Source of the DNA: Anaerolineales bacterium | GTDB taxonomy: Bacteria > Chloroflexota > Anaerolineae > 4572-78 > J111 | Assembly (NCBI GenBank): GCA_015075405.1 | Contig: JABTUK010000001.1 | Coordinates: 1,674,001 to 1,738,000, forward strand | DNA: 64,000 nt | Reading direction: 5' to 3' | In this document: in pieces, positions 51,625 through 59,654 of the stretch | Position numbering within the stretch: position 1 is the stretch's first letter | Layout of the letters: every line of letters begins with the position of its first letter | Notes under the pieces: generated by a model | The model's database searches: none | What the model was told of the DNA's origin: nothing | What the model saw: the letters and a program-made list of their open reading frames with translations, nothing else | Position numbers and translations under genes: made by a program

Positions 51625-51646
51625 CTTTCAGGAGGGACTTACACGC

Positions 51647-52759
51647 ATGACCTTACAACGTTTGCAAAGTTTAGGGGGCAACAAACCCTCAGCGGCAGAA
51701 CCGGCGGCCGTTCCGCTAACACCGGTGCAGGTGGTTGAGCAGACCAGTAGTGAATATGACCAGATTCAAAAAGAGTTGAAAGAGATTGATATTCTGGTCA
51801 AACAAAGCTCGGCTGAAGTGGAAAAGTTAGCCCAGCGCAATGCTCAACTGACCAACAAAGTGCGGACCATGGAAAGCAACATTGATACCATTCCGCGCCA
51901 GGATATCAAGGAAATCTACAACGCGGCCCAAGAGGCGCAGATGCGGCTGTTTATGATGCGCGGCCAGGTTGAGCAGTTGCAGAGCCGGCAGGAGAACCTC
52001 AAACGCTACGCCGAAAGTCTGCGCCGGATTCTCGATGTCTCCGGTTCGCTGATTGCGGCGGGCGACAGCGGCGGCCCCAGAGAAATGGACAGCGGCGATA
52101 ACGGCCAGGTGAGCGGCATTGTTAAAATTATCAATGCCCAGGAAACGGAGCGGCAGCGTCTGGCTAACCAACTGCACGACGGCCCGGCCCAATCGCTGAC
52201 CAACCTCATCCTGCAAGCCGAAATTTGCGAGCGATTGTTCGATACCGACCCGGTCAAGGCCCGCACCGAACTGAGCGAACTGAAACAGGCTGTCACCAAT
52301 ACCTTTCAAAAGGTGCGCGAATTTATTTTTGATTTGCGACCCATGATGCTGGATGATTTGGGTCTCAACCCCACCTTGAAGAAAAGTATTGAGGATTTTG
52401 AGCAAAAAGCTGGGATTGCCTGCAATCTCACCATCAGCGGCCGCGACCAGCGCCTGCCGCCCCATACCGAAGTCACCATTTTCCGGGTCATTCAAAATCT
52501 GCTCAAAAATGTGCGGGACCACGCCAATGCCACCCACGTCCAGATTTCGCTCAGTATTGCCGAGGACCGGGCCATTGTTGTGATTGAGGATGACGGCAGC
52601 GGCTTTGATGTGGCCGAAGCCCTGACCGCTGCCCGCCAGCGCAAAACGATTGGGTTGAGTTCGATGCAAGAGCAGGTGGAAATGTTGGGCGGTGAAATCG
52701 AATTTGACAGCGCCCTGGGCCGAGGGACCAAAATCCAATTTTGGGTGCCCGCCGCCTGA
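51647..52759 (+). CDS. DegS/NarL-type cytoplasmic sensor histidine kinase
   Basis: 370 aa with AGGAGG before the ATG. A long coiled coil (about 30-125, EVEKLAQRNAQLTNKVRT) precedes HisKA_3. The H box RLANQLHDGPAQSL carries the phospho-acceptor His. The ATPase domain has VIQNLLKNVRDHA, IEDDGSGF and IGLSSMQEQVEML. No membrane segment, so it would sense an internal signal or be controlled by a partner. It is the fully equipped kinase of the operon. Confidence 0.9.
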   Translation: MTLQRLQSLGGNKPSAAEPAAVPLTPVQVVEQTSSEYDQIQKELKEIDILVKQSSAEVEKLAQRNAQLTNKVRTMESNIDTIPRQDIKEIYNAAQEAQMRLFMMRGQVEQLQSRQENLKRYAESLRRILDVSGSLIAAGDSGGPREMDSGDNGQVSGIVKIINAQETERQRLANQLHDGPAQSLTNLILQAEICERLFDTDPVKARTELSELKQAVTNTFQKVREFIFDLRPMMLDDLGLNPTLKKSIEDFEQKAGIACNLTISGRDQRLPPHTEVTIFRVIQNLLKNVRDHANATHVQISLSIAEDRAIVVIEDDGSGFDVAEALTAARQRKTIGLSSMQEQVEMLGGEIEFDSALGRGTKIQFWVPAA

Positions 52760-52779
52760 TTTCCCTTAACTTGACTCCC

Positions 52780-52811
52780 AGAGTGCGGACTTCACCCCCG
52801 CACTCTTTTTT
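52780..52811 (+). terminator. Intrinsic terminator of the kinase operon
   Basis: AGAGTGCGG pairs with CCGCACTCT around a 9-nt loop, followed by six T. It lies 20 bp after the kinase stop. Confidence 0.9.
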
Positions 52812-52880
52812 GTCGTTTTAGTGAACGCCTAAAATTTACTTCCCGTTTTGAGTTCCTACCCACAGGGGGCCTTCGACTCT

Positions 52881-52926
52881 GAGTTCCCTTAGTTCCCTGG
52901 GAACTCGTAGGAACTTGAGGGAACTT
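52881..52926. repeat. Self-complementary array (AGTTCCCT / AGGGAACT units)
   Basis: GAGTTCCCTTAGTTCCCT faces AGGAACTTGAGGGAACTT. It lies between the kinase-operon terminator and the Tad-like promoter. The unit matches that at 48651-48748. Confidence 0.85.
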
Positions 52927-52959
52927 ATTTTTGGACAATCACTTAGTCTTATGGTCACA

Positions 52960-52989
52960 TTGACATGACTTTCCGGCCCACCTTATAAT
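52960..52989 (+). promoter_or_regulatory. Consensus promoter of the Tad-like operon
   Basis: TTGACA (52960-52965), 18-bp spacer, TATAAT (52984-52989). This is the best match to the sigma-70 consensus in the window. It would give a leader of about 120 nt to the preferred start at 53114. Confidence 0.85.
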
Positions 52990-53113
52990 AGAACTAACCT
53001 TAAATTTTTACCCCGGTTTCATTACCCCGTATCCTTTTTTAACCATGCGGGACTCTACTACAGACAAACATTATCAACGTGAGACGTGTTTTACCCGTCT
53101 GAGGAGTTGGCCC

Positions 53114-56100
53114 GTGTTACGCAAAAAAGAAAAAGCTCAAGGTCTGGTTGAGTTTGCTTTAATTTTACCGTTTCTGTTATTAGCGCTGCTGTCTATCGTT
53201 GAAGCTGCCCGGATTATATGGGCCTATATCACGGTCCAGACGGCAGCCAGAGAAGCGGCTCGTTATGCTATTACCGGCAAACCCTACATTAACGCCGGTT
53301 ATACCCCCACACCTGGACAACCCGATGCCTGTCAATCCCCGGAAGGGCAGGATGGCGCTTCATCACCCTGGATCTGCGATGAAAGTCGCCGGGTCAGAGC
53401 GATTCAGGAAATAGCCTACAGACGCCTCAGAACGATGGCGCTTGGAAGACAATGTACCGCTGAAGAAATAGTCAATGCCTCCGGAGTTTATACTTGCACC
53501 GAGCAGGCCGGAAGTTATGGCGTCTTGGTGATCGGCCAGCAAATTAGCCCCACCGTCTCGCTGACAAAGCCGCTAGAAATAATGGATTATCCCGGCACCC
53601 AGGGCTTGAACGTCAAGGTCAGCGTTTTTTATAATGTAGAGATGCTCGATCCCATCCTGGATGCCATCATTGACGGCATGATGGGCCGGCCCGACAGTGC
53701 GATCCAGGTGCGCGGCGAGTTAACCATGCAAAACGAGGGACTTGACCCTTCGCTGGGTAACGAGCCGCCGGCGCCTTTGGTGGGTTCTAATCCCTTGACC
53801 AATACCGACCAAACCGGCGTTGGCCCCAACGGTGAAAAGATTTCGTCCAGCGATTACACCGTGTTCCATAATCAAACCATGTCGGTGCTGCTGCAGTTTC
53901 ATCAGCCTCAAGCCGGCCCCTACAATATCTATGTCGGTGCCTACCGCTTGCTTTGTCCCCCACCGAATTACGCCATCAATACCAACACCCAGGATACCGG
54001 TACCTTTGAATGTTATATTGACCCCAGTATTCCCGCCGGTTCGTATGAGCTTTTTTCTACCCGCGATGGCCAATGTACCTCACCCACCAGTTGTAACCGT
54101 CTGGCCACTGCCGCAGAGTTGGTCAAAATTGGACAAAGCAGTATCGCCAGTATCGTCTTAAGAGATCCCGATACAGGTTCCCCGGGCAATGTTTGGGCCC
54201 CGCAGTCTTCGCTTAAGATTGAGCTGGTCGGGCACGACCCGGACGAACTGTTTAATGTCTACTTCAACTATGGCGGACCTTATCAACAACTAATTGCCTC
54301 CGGGGTGGCTGGTAATGCCTCCATCCCGCTCTGGACGGTGCCGAATGTGGGGGGGCTCTGCCCGCCGGGCGGCACACCCTGCCAGATCGAAAGCCGCCGC
54401 GTCAGCGATCTGTCTACCCCCCATGCCTTCACCGATCTATTTATTCCCATCCCGCAAATCGTCATCGTCGGCGGCGAGTCTAAGTTTGCCCAGGGTGAAT
54501 GGATCTATATCCAACTTCTTAACCACACCCCCGGCAAAAAATATGACGTCTACATTAGCGACGGTACGGCCAGCAACAGCCTTCGTCTGGGCCAGGTGGG
54601 GCCAATGGATAGTCAAGGTAATGCTACGGCCCCCCTTAATTGGGCTGTGCTTATGCCCGGTGGCGACCCCCGCTGGCCCAGTGGTTGGCCCAACGGTACT
54701 TACAATCTTACCTCTCACCCGGCCGTATCCAGCCCGCCTGCTGCGCCCAGCGCCGCTAACCAGGTGGCCGCCAAGCAAATCGAAATCGAAACGCCCAGCG
54801 GCCCCTTCATCACCGTTGACGGCGGCTACACCTGGCCGGTCAATTCCCTGCTGACCATCCGGGTGCATCAGCATCCCACCGGCAACAATCCCTACTCCCT
54901 AAAGTTTGGTTCCTTCACCGTCTCAAACAGTTTTAACGTGGGTCCGGCCCAGGATGCGGCCCTCAATTATGTCATTCCGCCGGCGGCCGCCTCCGGCCCG
55001 GTTACAAACCATACCATTACCTCTATTAAAAATTCTAATATAGTGGCCTCGCGCCCTTTCACCGTCACCTCGCTGCCGATTATCACCGTGTTAGATGGCC
55101 CGCGCATTGCGCCGGCGCGAGTGCTACCCGACACCACCATTACCATTAGCCTGACCCACCACGCCGCTAACTCTGCCTACCAGATTATTTACGCCGGCGT
55201 GGCCCTGGTTGAAGATACAGGCCAGCCTTTTACCATCCAGACCGACAGCAGCGGCCAGGGCCAGCGCAATTACAGCTTGCTCAAACTGCCCATCACCAGC
55301 CCGGCGGCCAGCCCAAACAACTATGGCATTCCTTATCCGCTCAATTCCCGCCAAACCATTCCTCCCAACGCCCTGGTTGCCACCACTACCCTGGCCATTG
55401 ACTCGGCCGACCTGAAGGTTACTCAAGTTCAAGTGCCGGCCACCGCCGCTATCAATACCACTGTCCCCATGACAGTGACGATCCAAAATACCAAGCCGGT
55501 CACAATTTCCCGATACTTTGATGTTGACTTTTACGTTGACCCGTCACCGTTGGTGCCGGCCTATAATTCCAATCAGTTTACCTTCCCCGGCGATATCAAG
55601 TTTTGGAAGCAGCCGATTGTCGCCCCCTATGGTCAAAGCGGCGATACCTTTAGCTTTAGCAAATCTTTTACTCTGACCACTTATGGCGCTCACACCCTCT
55701 ATGGCTACGCCGACACTTCTGATTTCGTCTTTAATGAAAATAATGAATTTAATAATGTCCTCAGCAATACAGTGACGGTCAGTTGCAATTATTCCCTCGT
55801 CACCGACGCGTTTACTGGCGCCAACGGGACCAGCCCTTCGGGCTGGACTTCGCAGGTGTATGGCCCCGATACAGCGATTGTTTCCGGTTACCCCCAAATT
55901 TCTTCCAACCGGTTGCTGATGCGGAATGACGGCCGCAGCACCGTCGGCAGCGACGACGCCGCCAGCAGCCGCGGCCACGTGTTTATGTACAATGCTCAGG
56001 TCAACACCGACCCCGGCATGGATGTGCGGGTGCAGGTTTACGGCGCGCCTGCCACCGCTAACTTTGCCAAGGCCGGTCTGGAGGTGCGGGCCGGCCTGGG

Positions 56101-57424
56101 AAGCACCAGCGCCAAGGTCGAGTTCAGTTTGGCCTATGATAACGATAGCGAGCCGACCGGCAACGGCAAATATCGCCTCTTTTATGGCTATCGCAACACC
56201 AACGGCTCAACCGGCGATAGCAGTTCGCCCAATGGCATTCTCACGGTGAGTAGCACTTCACCCGTTTGGCTGCGCATCAAACGCGAACCTAATAGCAAAA
56301 ACTTCTCTTTTTACTATGCCCAGCAAACAACCGCGCCCAGCGAGGCCCAATGGCAGCTCTTTGCCAGCCGCGCCATTGTTATCAGCCCGACGCTTTATGT
56401 TGGTCTGCTCAATGCTTCTTATGTAAATAATACCAACGGCACCGCCGACTTTGACAATTTTGTTTACTCCAACACGGCCGGCTGCCCGGCGCAAGGCGCT
56501 CCGCCTGCTGATACCGTTCCCCCCGGCCTGACCATCTGCACCAACCCGCTCAAGAACAAGAGTTTTGAAGCGGTCAGCGATTGGGAGTTGGCTCAGGGCC
56601 AGCAGGTGAGCTACGGCAGCGGCGGGCGCACTGGCAGCCGGCAGCTCCTGGCCCACAGCTACTCCGGCACCTACCGCGAACCGGCCTTTTGGCAGCAGTT
56701 TTCAATGCCTGGCCAACTGTTGGCGGGGACAACGTTGAAACTGACCCTGTTCTACAATACCAACAACCTGGATGATGGAGATGACCCGAACGATAGATAT
56801 TACGCCCTTATCGCCACCGCACCCAATCTCGCGGCCACGCGGGTGACAACCCCAACCGAGATTGCCCGTGGTGATGTGCCGCCCGACAACGCCTCGGCCC
56901 CGGCCGGCACTTCCTCCGGTTGGCTTCAAACCACCATCGAGTCGCTGCCGCTGGCCGGCGGGGTTGACCTGAACAGTTACGCCGGACAGAATTTGTATCT
57001 CTACTTCTACAATAACGGCAACGCCATCAGCCAAACCCATAAGAGCCAGTTTTTCTTTGACGATATTGATTTGAGTATCTGCACCACCCAGCCGGTCCCG
57101 GCGGCCTCAACCCGATTGAGCGGCGATGTAGTCCTGCACCGGCTGGGCACCTCAGGACCGGAGAAAATTGCCGGCGTTACCGTTTGGGCTTATGCCGAAA
57201 ACGGCGATTTCCAAAAAACGTTCTCGATCCAAAATGGTAAATTCAACTTTTATGACTTGCCGGCTGGGAAAACTTATTTTCTCTATGCTGAGTATACTAT
57301 CGAAGACCCTAATGATCCCAGCCAGATTGAAACGCTGACCGCCAGTACCCAGGTGACCTTGAAACCGGAACATACTCCGCAGAACCCCCTGGAAACGCGG
57401 CTCGACTTATTCCCGGTCTACTAG
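53114..57424 (+). CDS. Giant TadE-like pseudopilin with Ig-like, CARDB and carbohydrate-binding-like domains
   Basis: 1436 aa from GTG 53114, which has TGAGGAG upstream; an ATG at 53045 has none. Residues 9-40 are a TadE prepilin segment, AQGLVEFALILPFLLLALL, with likely cleavage after Gly10 and the Glu at +4 (in LVEF). Ordinary TadE proteins are near 150-200 aa; here ~1,380 external residues follow. They hold about four Ig-like repeats (opening IVIVGG.., ITVDGG.., ITVLDG..), a CARDB-like domain (DLKVTQVQVPATAAINTTVP), two jelly-roll-like domains (GTSPSGWTSQVYG; SFEAVSDWELAQGQQ), and a C-terminal CnaB/carboxypeptidase-regulatory-like domain. Likely a surface adhesin anchored or displayed through the Tad system. 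Confidence 0.75.
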   Translation: MLRKKEKAQGLVEFALILPFLLLALLSIVEAARIIWAYITVQTAAREAARYAITGKPYINAGYTPTPGQPDACQSPEGQDGASSPWICDESRRVRAIQEIAYRRLRTMALGRQCTAEEIVNASGVYTCTEQAGSYGVLVIGQQISPTVSLTKPLEIMDYPGTQGLNVKVSVFYNVEMLDPILDAIIDGMMGRPDSAIQVRGELTMQNEGLDPSLGNEPPAPLVGSNPLTNTDQTGVGPNGEKISSSDYTVFHNQTMSVLLQFHQPQAGPYNIYVGAYRLLCPPPNYAINTNTQDTGTFECYIDPSIPAGSYELFSTRDGQCTSPTSCNRLATAAELVKIGQSSIASIVLRDPDTGSPGNVWAPQSSLKIELVGHDPDELFNVYFNYGGPYQQLIASGVAGNASIPLWTVPNVGGLCPPGGTPCQIESRRVSDLSTPHAFTDLFIPIPQIVIVGGESKFAQGEWIYIQLLNHTPGKKYDVYISDGTASNSLRLGQVGPMDSQGNATAPLNWAVLMPGGDPRWPSGWPNGTYNLTSHPAVSSPPAAPSAANQVAAKQIEIETPSGPFITVDGGYTWPVNSLLTIRVHQHPTGNNPYSLKFGSFTVSNSFNVGPAQDAALNYVIPPAAASGPVTNHTITSIKNSNIVASRPFTVTSLPIITVLDGPRIAPARVLPDTTITISLTHHAANSAYQIIYAGVALVEDTGQPFTIQTDSSGQGQRNYSLLKLPITSPAASPNNYGIPYPLNSRQTIPPNALVATTTLAIDSADLKVTQVQVPATAAINTTVPMTVTIQNTKPVTISRYFDVDFYVDPSPLVPAYNSNQFTFPGDIKFWKQPIVAPYGQSGDTFSFSKSFTLTTYGAHTLYGYADTSDFVFNENNEFNNVLSNTVTVSCNYSLVTDAFTGANGTSPSGWTSQVYGPDTAIVSGYPQISSNRLLMRNDGRSTVGSDDAASSRGHVFMYNAQVNTDPGMDVRVQVYGAPATANFAKAGLEVRAGLGSTSAKVEFSLAYDNDSEPTGNGKYRLFYGYRNTNGSTGDSSSPNGILTVSSTSPVWLRIKREPNSKNFSFYYAQQTTAPSEAQWQLFASRAIVISPTLYVGLLNASYVNNTNGTADFDNFVYSNTAGCPAQGAPPADTVPPGLTICTNPLKNKSFEAVSDWELAQGQQVSYGSGGRTGSRQLLAHSYSGTYREPAFWQQFSMPGQLLAGTTLKLTLFYNTNNLDDGDDPNDRYYALIATAPNLAATRVTTPTEIARGDVPPDNASAPAGTSSGWLQTTIESLPLAGGVDLNSYAGQNLYLYFYNNGNAISQTHKSQFFFDDIDLSICTTQPVPAASTRLSGDVVLHRLGTSGPEKIAGVTVWAYAENGDFQKTFSIQNGKFNFYDLPAGKTYFLYAEYTIEDPNDPSQIETLTASTQVTLKPEHTPQNPLETRLDLFPVY

Positions 57425-57460
57425 CAATCGGTCAGCTTCGATAGATGAAAGGAGACGAGT

Positions 57461-58855
57461 TTGATTTACAAATTGAACCTGTTGAGAATTGCCAGCCCAA
57501 TCCTGCTGGCGGCGATGAGCCTGGCTTTGTTTGGGCTGCTGCCGGTAGCGGCTATCGGCGGCCCCGATGACCCGGTCTTCCTTTCGAGCGCGGGCGGGGC
57601 CGCGCCGGACCTTGAGATTAGCTCTGATAAGACGCGCCTGGCCCTGGCCTACTACAAAGATAATGGTTCGGGCAGCGGGGCCATCTACCTGAAATCAGCC
57701 ACGGCCAGCACTTGGGTCACTTCTGCCCTGATTGGCTTTGGCAGCAACCCCCAGGTGGCATTTAAGCCGGGGGTGAATAATATAGTTTATGTGGTCTGGG
57801 TGAATGGTACCGGTACGGCCATTCAAACCGCCCGGTGTACCCTGTTCCCCACTGCCGCTCCCCAGTGCGTACCAGGAACCACCAATGTGCACTCCGATAC
57901 GGTGAACGGCGGCCTGGGAGCGCCGGATGTGGTGGTTGACAGTAGTAATTTTCTGCACGTTGTCTGGGCCAATGACGGCATTATTGAATCAAAGCGTTCC
58001 ACCAATGCCGACAATGTGAACAACTGGCCGGCTAATCCGGCTACGGCGGGAAATTGCGCGGGTAATTTTTCCCTCAACCCGGTGGTGGGCTGGACGAGCG
58101 GAGGTAATAAATTGCACCTGGCCTTTTTGTGCGGCGGCAGCACCTTTAATCAGGCCATCTCGGTCGAGTACCGGCGTTCAACCAATGGCAGCCCCCATAG
58201 TTGGACCGAGGCCAGCGCGGATTTTGTTATTGACGTTGAGATTAACAACACCCAAACCCGTTTGAGCAACCTGGCCATGGTGGCCGGCGGTTCGCAGGTG
58301 TCGCTCATTTGGGATGGCCGGCGCAGCGGTTCCAATTTTAGCCTGATGTATGCCGCCTCAACCAACGAAGGCGGGGCTTGGTCCATTGGGCCAAATTATG
58401 TTCCTTCCGGGGTTCCAGCAGCAACTGGCCCTACGGGTGAAGATAAGTTATCTACCACTTCGACAGTGCCGCCCCAGGAATTTGGCCTGCGGCCCAGCCT
58501 GGTCATCAGCGGCACAAATAACGCCGCCGTAGTTTGGCAGGCCAGGCAAAGCGCCTCTTGTTCATCCGACCCCAGTGAGCCAAACGGTTCTTCCGATATC
58601 TTTTTTGCGGCGCAAACCACCCCTATCTCCGAAACGTTGGAGCATGCTTCGTCAGTCTATGCAATTGATCCTGACTTGGCCGTTGGGTCGGGGAATGCGC
58701 TTCACTTTGTGTTTATGAAAGATACCAGCCCTTCGAGTTGTGTGGGCGGCGCGGCCTTGGCCTACCGGATTGCTTACCGGGGACCCTTTACCAACCACGA
58801 TTCTGACCAGGGCGAAGAAAGTAACGGTGTGTTCTTGCCCATTATCATAAAGTAG
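57461..58855 (+). CDS. Secreted sialidase-like (BNR-type) beta-propeller with LP-type C-terminus
   Basis: 464 aa from TTG 57461 with AGGAGA upstream. Signal peptide about residues 1-32. The body has repeated strands of propeller type (LEISSDKTRLALAYYKD, VVWVNGTG, HVVWANDG, LIWDGRRSGSNFSLMYAAS). The last looks like a BNR Asp-box (S/N-x-D-x-G-x-T-W) neighbourhood, but catalytic Arg residues cannot be assigned, so enzymatic sialidase activity is not claimed. It ends NGVFLPIIIK. Many exported proteins of Chloroflexota end in a similar aromatic-LP-hydrophobic-basic motif, which may be a sorting signal. It lies in the Tad-like operon, 36 bp after the first gene. Confidence 0.65.
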   Translation: MIYKLNLLRIASPILLAAMSLALFGLLPVAAIGGPDDPVFLSSAGGAAPDLEISSDKTRLALAYYKDNGSGSGAIYLKSATASTWVTSALIGFGSNPQVAFKPGVNNIVYVVWVNGTGTAIQTARCTLFPTAAPQCVPGTTNVHSDTVNGGLGAPDVVVDSSNFLHVVWANDGIIESKRSTNADNVNNWPANPATAGNCAGNFSLNPVVGWTSGGNKLHLAFLCGGSTFNQAISVEYRRSTNGSPHSWTEASADFVIDVEINNTQTRLSNLAMVAGGSQVSLIWDGRRSGSNFSLMYAASTNEGGAWSIGPNYVPSGVPAATGPTGEDKLSTTSTVPPQEFGLRPSLVISGTNNAAVVWQARQSASCSSDPSEPNGSSDIFFAAQTTPISETLEHASSVYAIDPDLAVGSGNALHFVFMKDTSPSSCVGGAALAYRIAYRGPFTNHDSDQGEESNGVFLPIIIK

Positions 58856-58871
58856 GAGCCTAAGGTTCACT

Positions 58872-59621
58872 TTGGCCGCTAAACAACTATCTTCAACCCG
58901 GAGCGCAACCCGTAAACCCAGCCGCAGTAGCCGGCCGGTCTGGGGCGCGTTTCAACGTATTCGCCGTCGTGACCTGATCTTGTTAACCGGGGCGCTGTCG
59001 TTAGCCTGTCTCAGTGTGATGGTGGTGCTGTTTTTAGTGCTGCAAACTCAATCTACTGCCACACCGCTGGCCGACCAGCCCGCCAACCCGGTCCGGCCCC
59101 AACCCACTCATACGGTGGCTTTTGCCGAGGTGACTGGTTTGCGTCAATACAGCCCGGCCCAGGCGGCAGCCCTGGCCTGGGCCGCCGACGCCCAATTAGT
59201 TTCGGCCAATGCCGCCTGGCCCAAGGTTATCGGCCAGGCCCAGGTGGGAGAACCCACCTGGTGGGTCTATCGCTTCTATTCGCCGGCCAAAGAGCGGTTG
59301 TTGTTTGTTACCATCGCTCCGCAGGGCGAGGTTGAAACCATTGAACACGTTGCCCCGGTCACGCTGCCGCCCCGTCCAATTGCCGGCGATAAGTGGCTGA
59401 TTGACAGCCCGACGGCTCTGGCCCTGTGGTTGGATTACGGCGGGGCCGCCATGTTAGGCAGCCAGCCCGGCCTGGAGATGATAATTCAACTGCGCAGCGC
59501 CGGCAACAGCCCTGACCCGGTTTGGATGGTCATCGGCTTGAACAATCAAACCCAGCAGATTCACCGGGTAGTTATTGACGCCCAACAAGGCGTGGTGACA
59601 GCGGATCAAGCGGGGAGCTAA
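58872..59621 (+). CDS. Single-pass membrane protein of the Tad-like operon, function unknown
   Basis: 249 aa from TTG 58872. A basic N-terminus (about 1-33) and one helix (LILLTGALSLACLSVMVVLF, about 36-58) put the rest outside. The external part (SPAQAAALAWAADAQLV, TWWVYRFYSPAKERLLFVTI, IHRVVIDAQQGVV) has the strand pattern of a small PepSY-like or cystatin-like fold, but I do not recognise a family. It lies between two large surface proteins and may be an assembly or anchoring factor. Confidence 0.5.
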   Translation: MAAKQLSSTRSATRKPSRSSRPVWGAFQRIRRRDLILLTGALSLACLSVMVVLFLVLQTQSTATPLADQPANPVRPQPTHTVAFAEVTGLRQYSPAQAAALAWAADAQLVSANAAWPKVIGQAQVGEPTWWVYRFYSPAKERLLFVTIAPQGEVETIEHVAPVTLPPRPIAGDKWLIDSPTALALWLDYGGAAMLGSQPGLEMIIQLRSAGNSPDPVWMVIGLNNQTQQIHRVVIDAQQGVVTADQAGS

Positions 59622-59654
59622 AGCAAGGATTTGTAATTTACAGGCGGAGGTTTT

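Noticed and set aside
51827..52738. 303-codon minus-strand frame opposite the second kinase
   Set aside because: The plus strand encodes a complete histidine kinase with coiled coil, H, N and G boxes.
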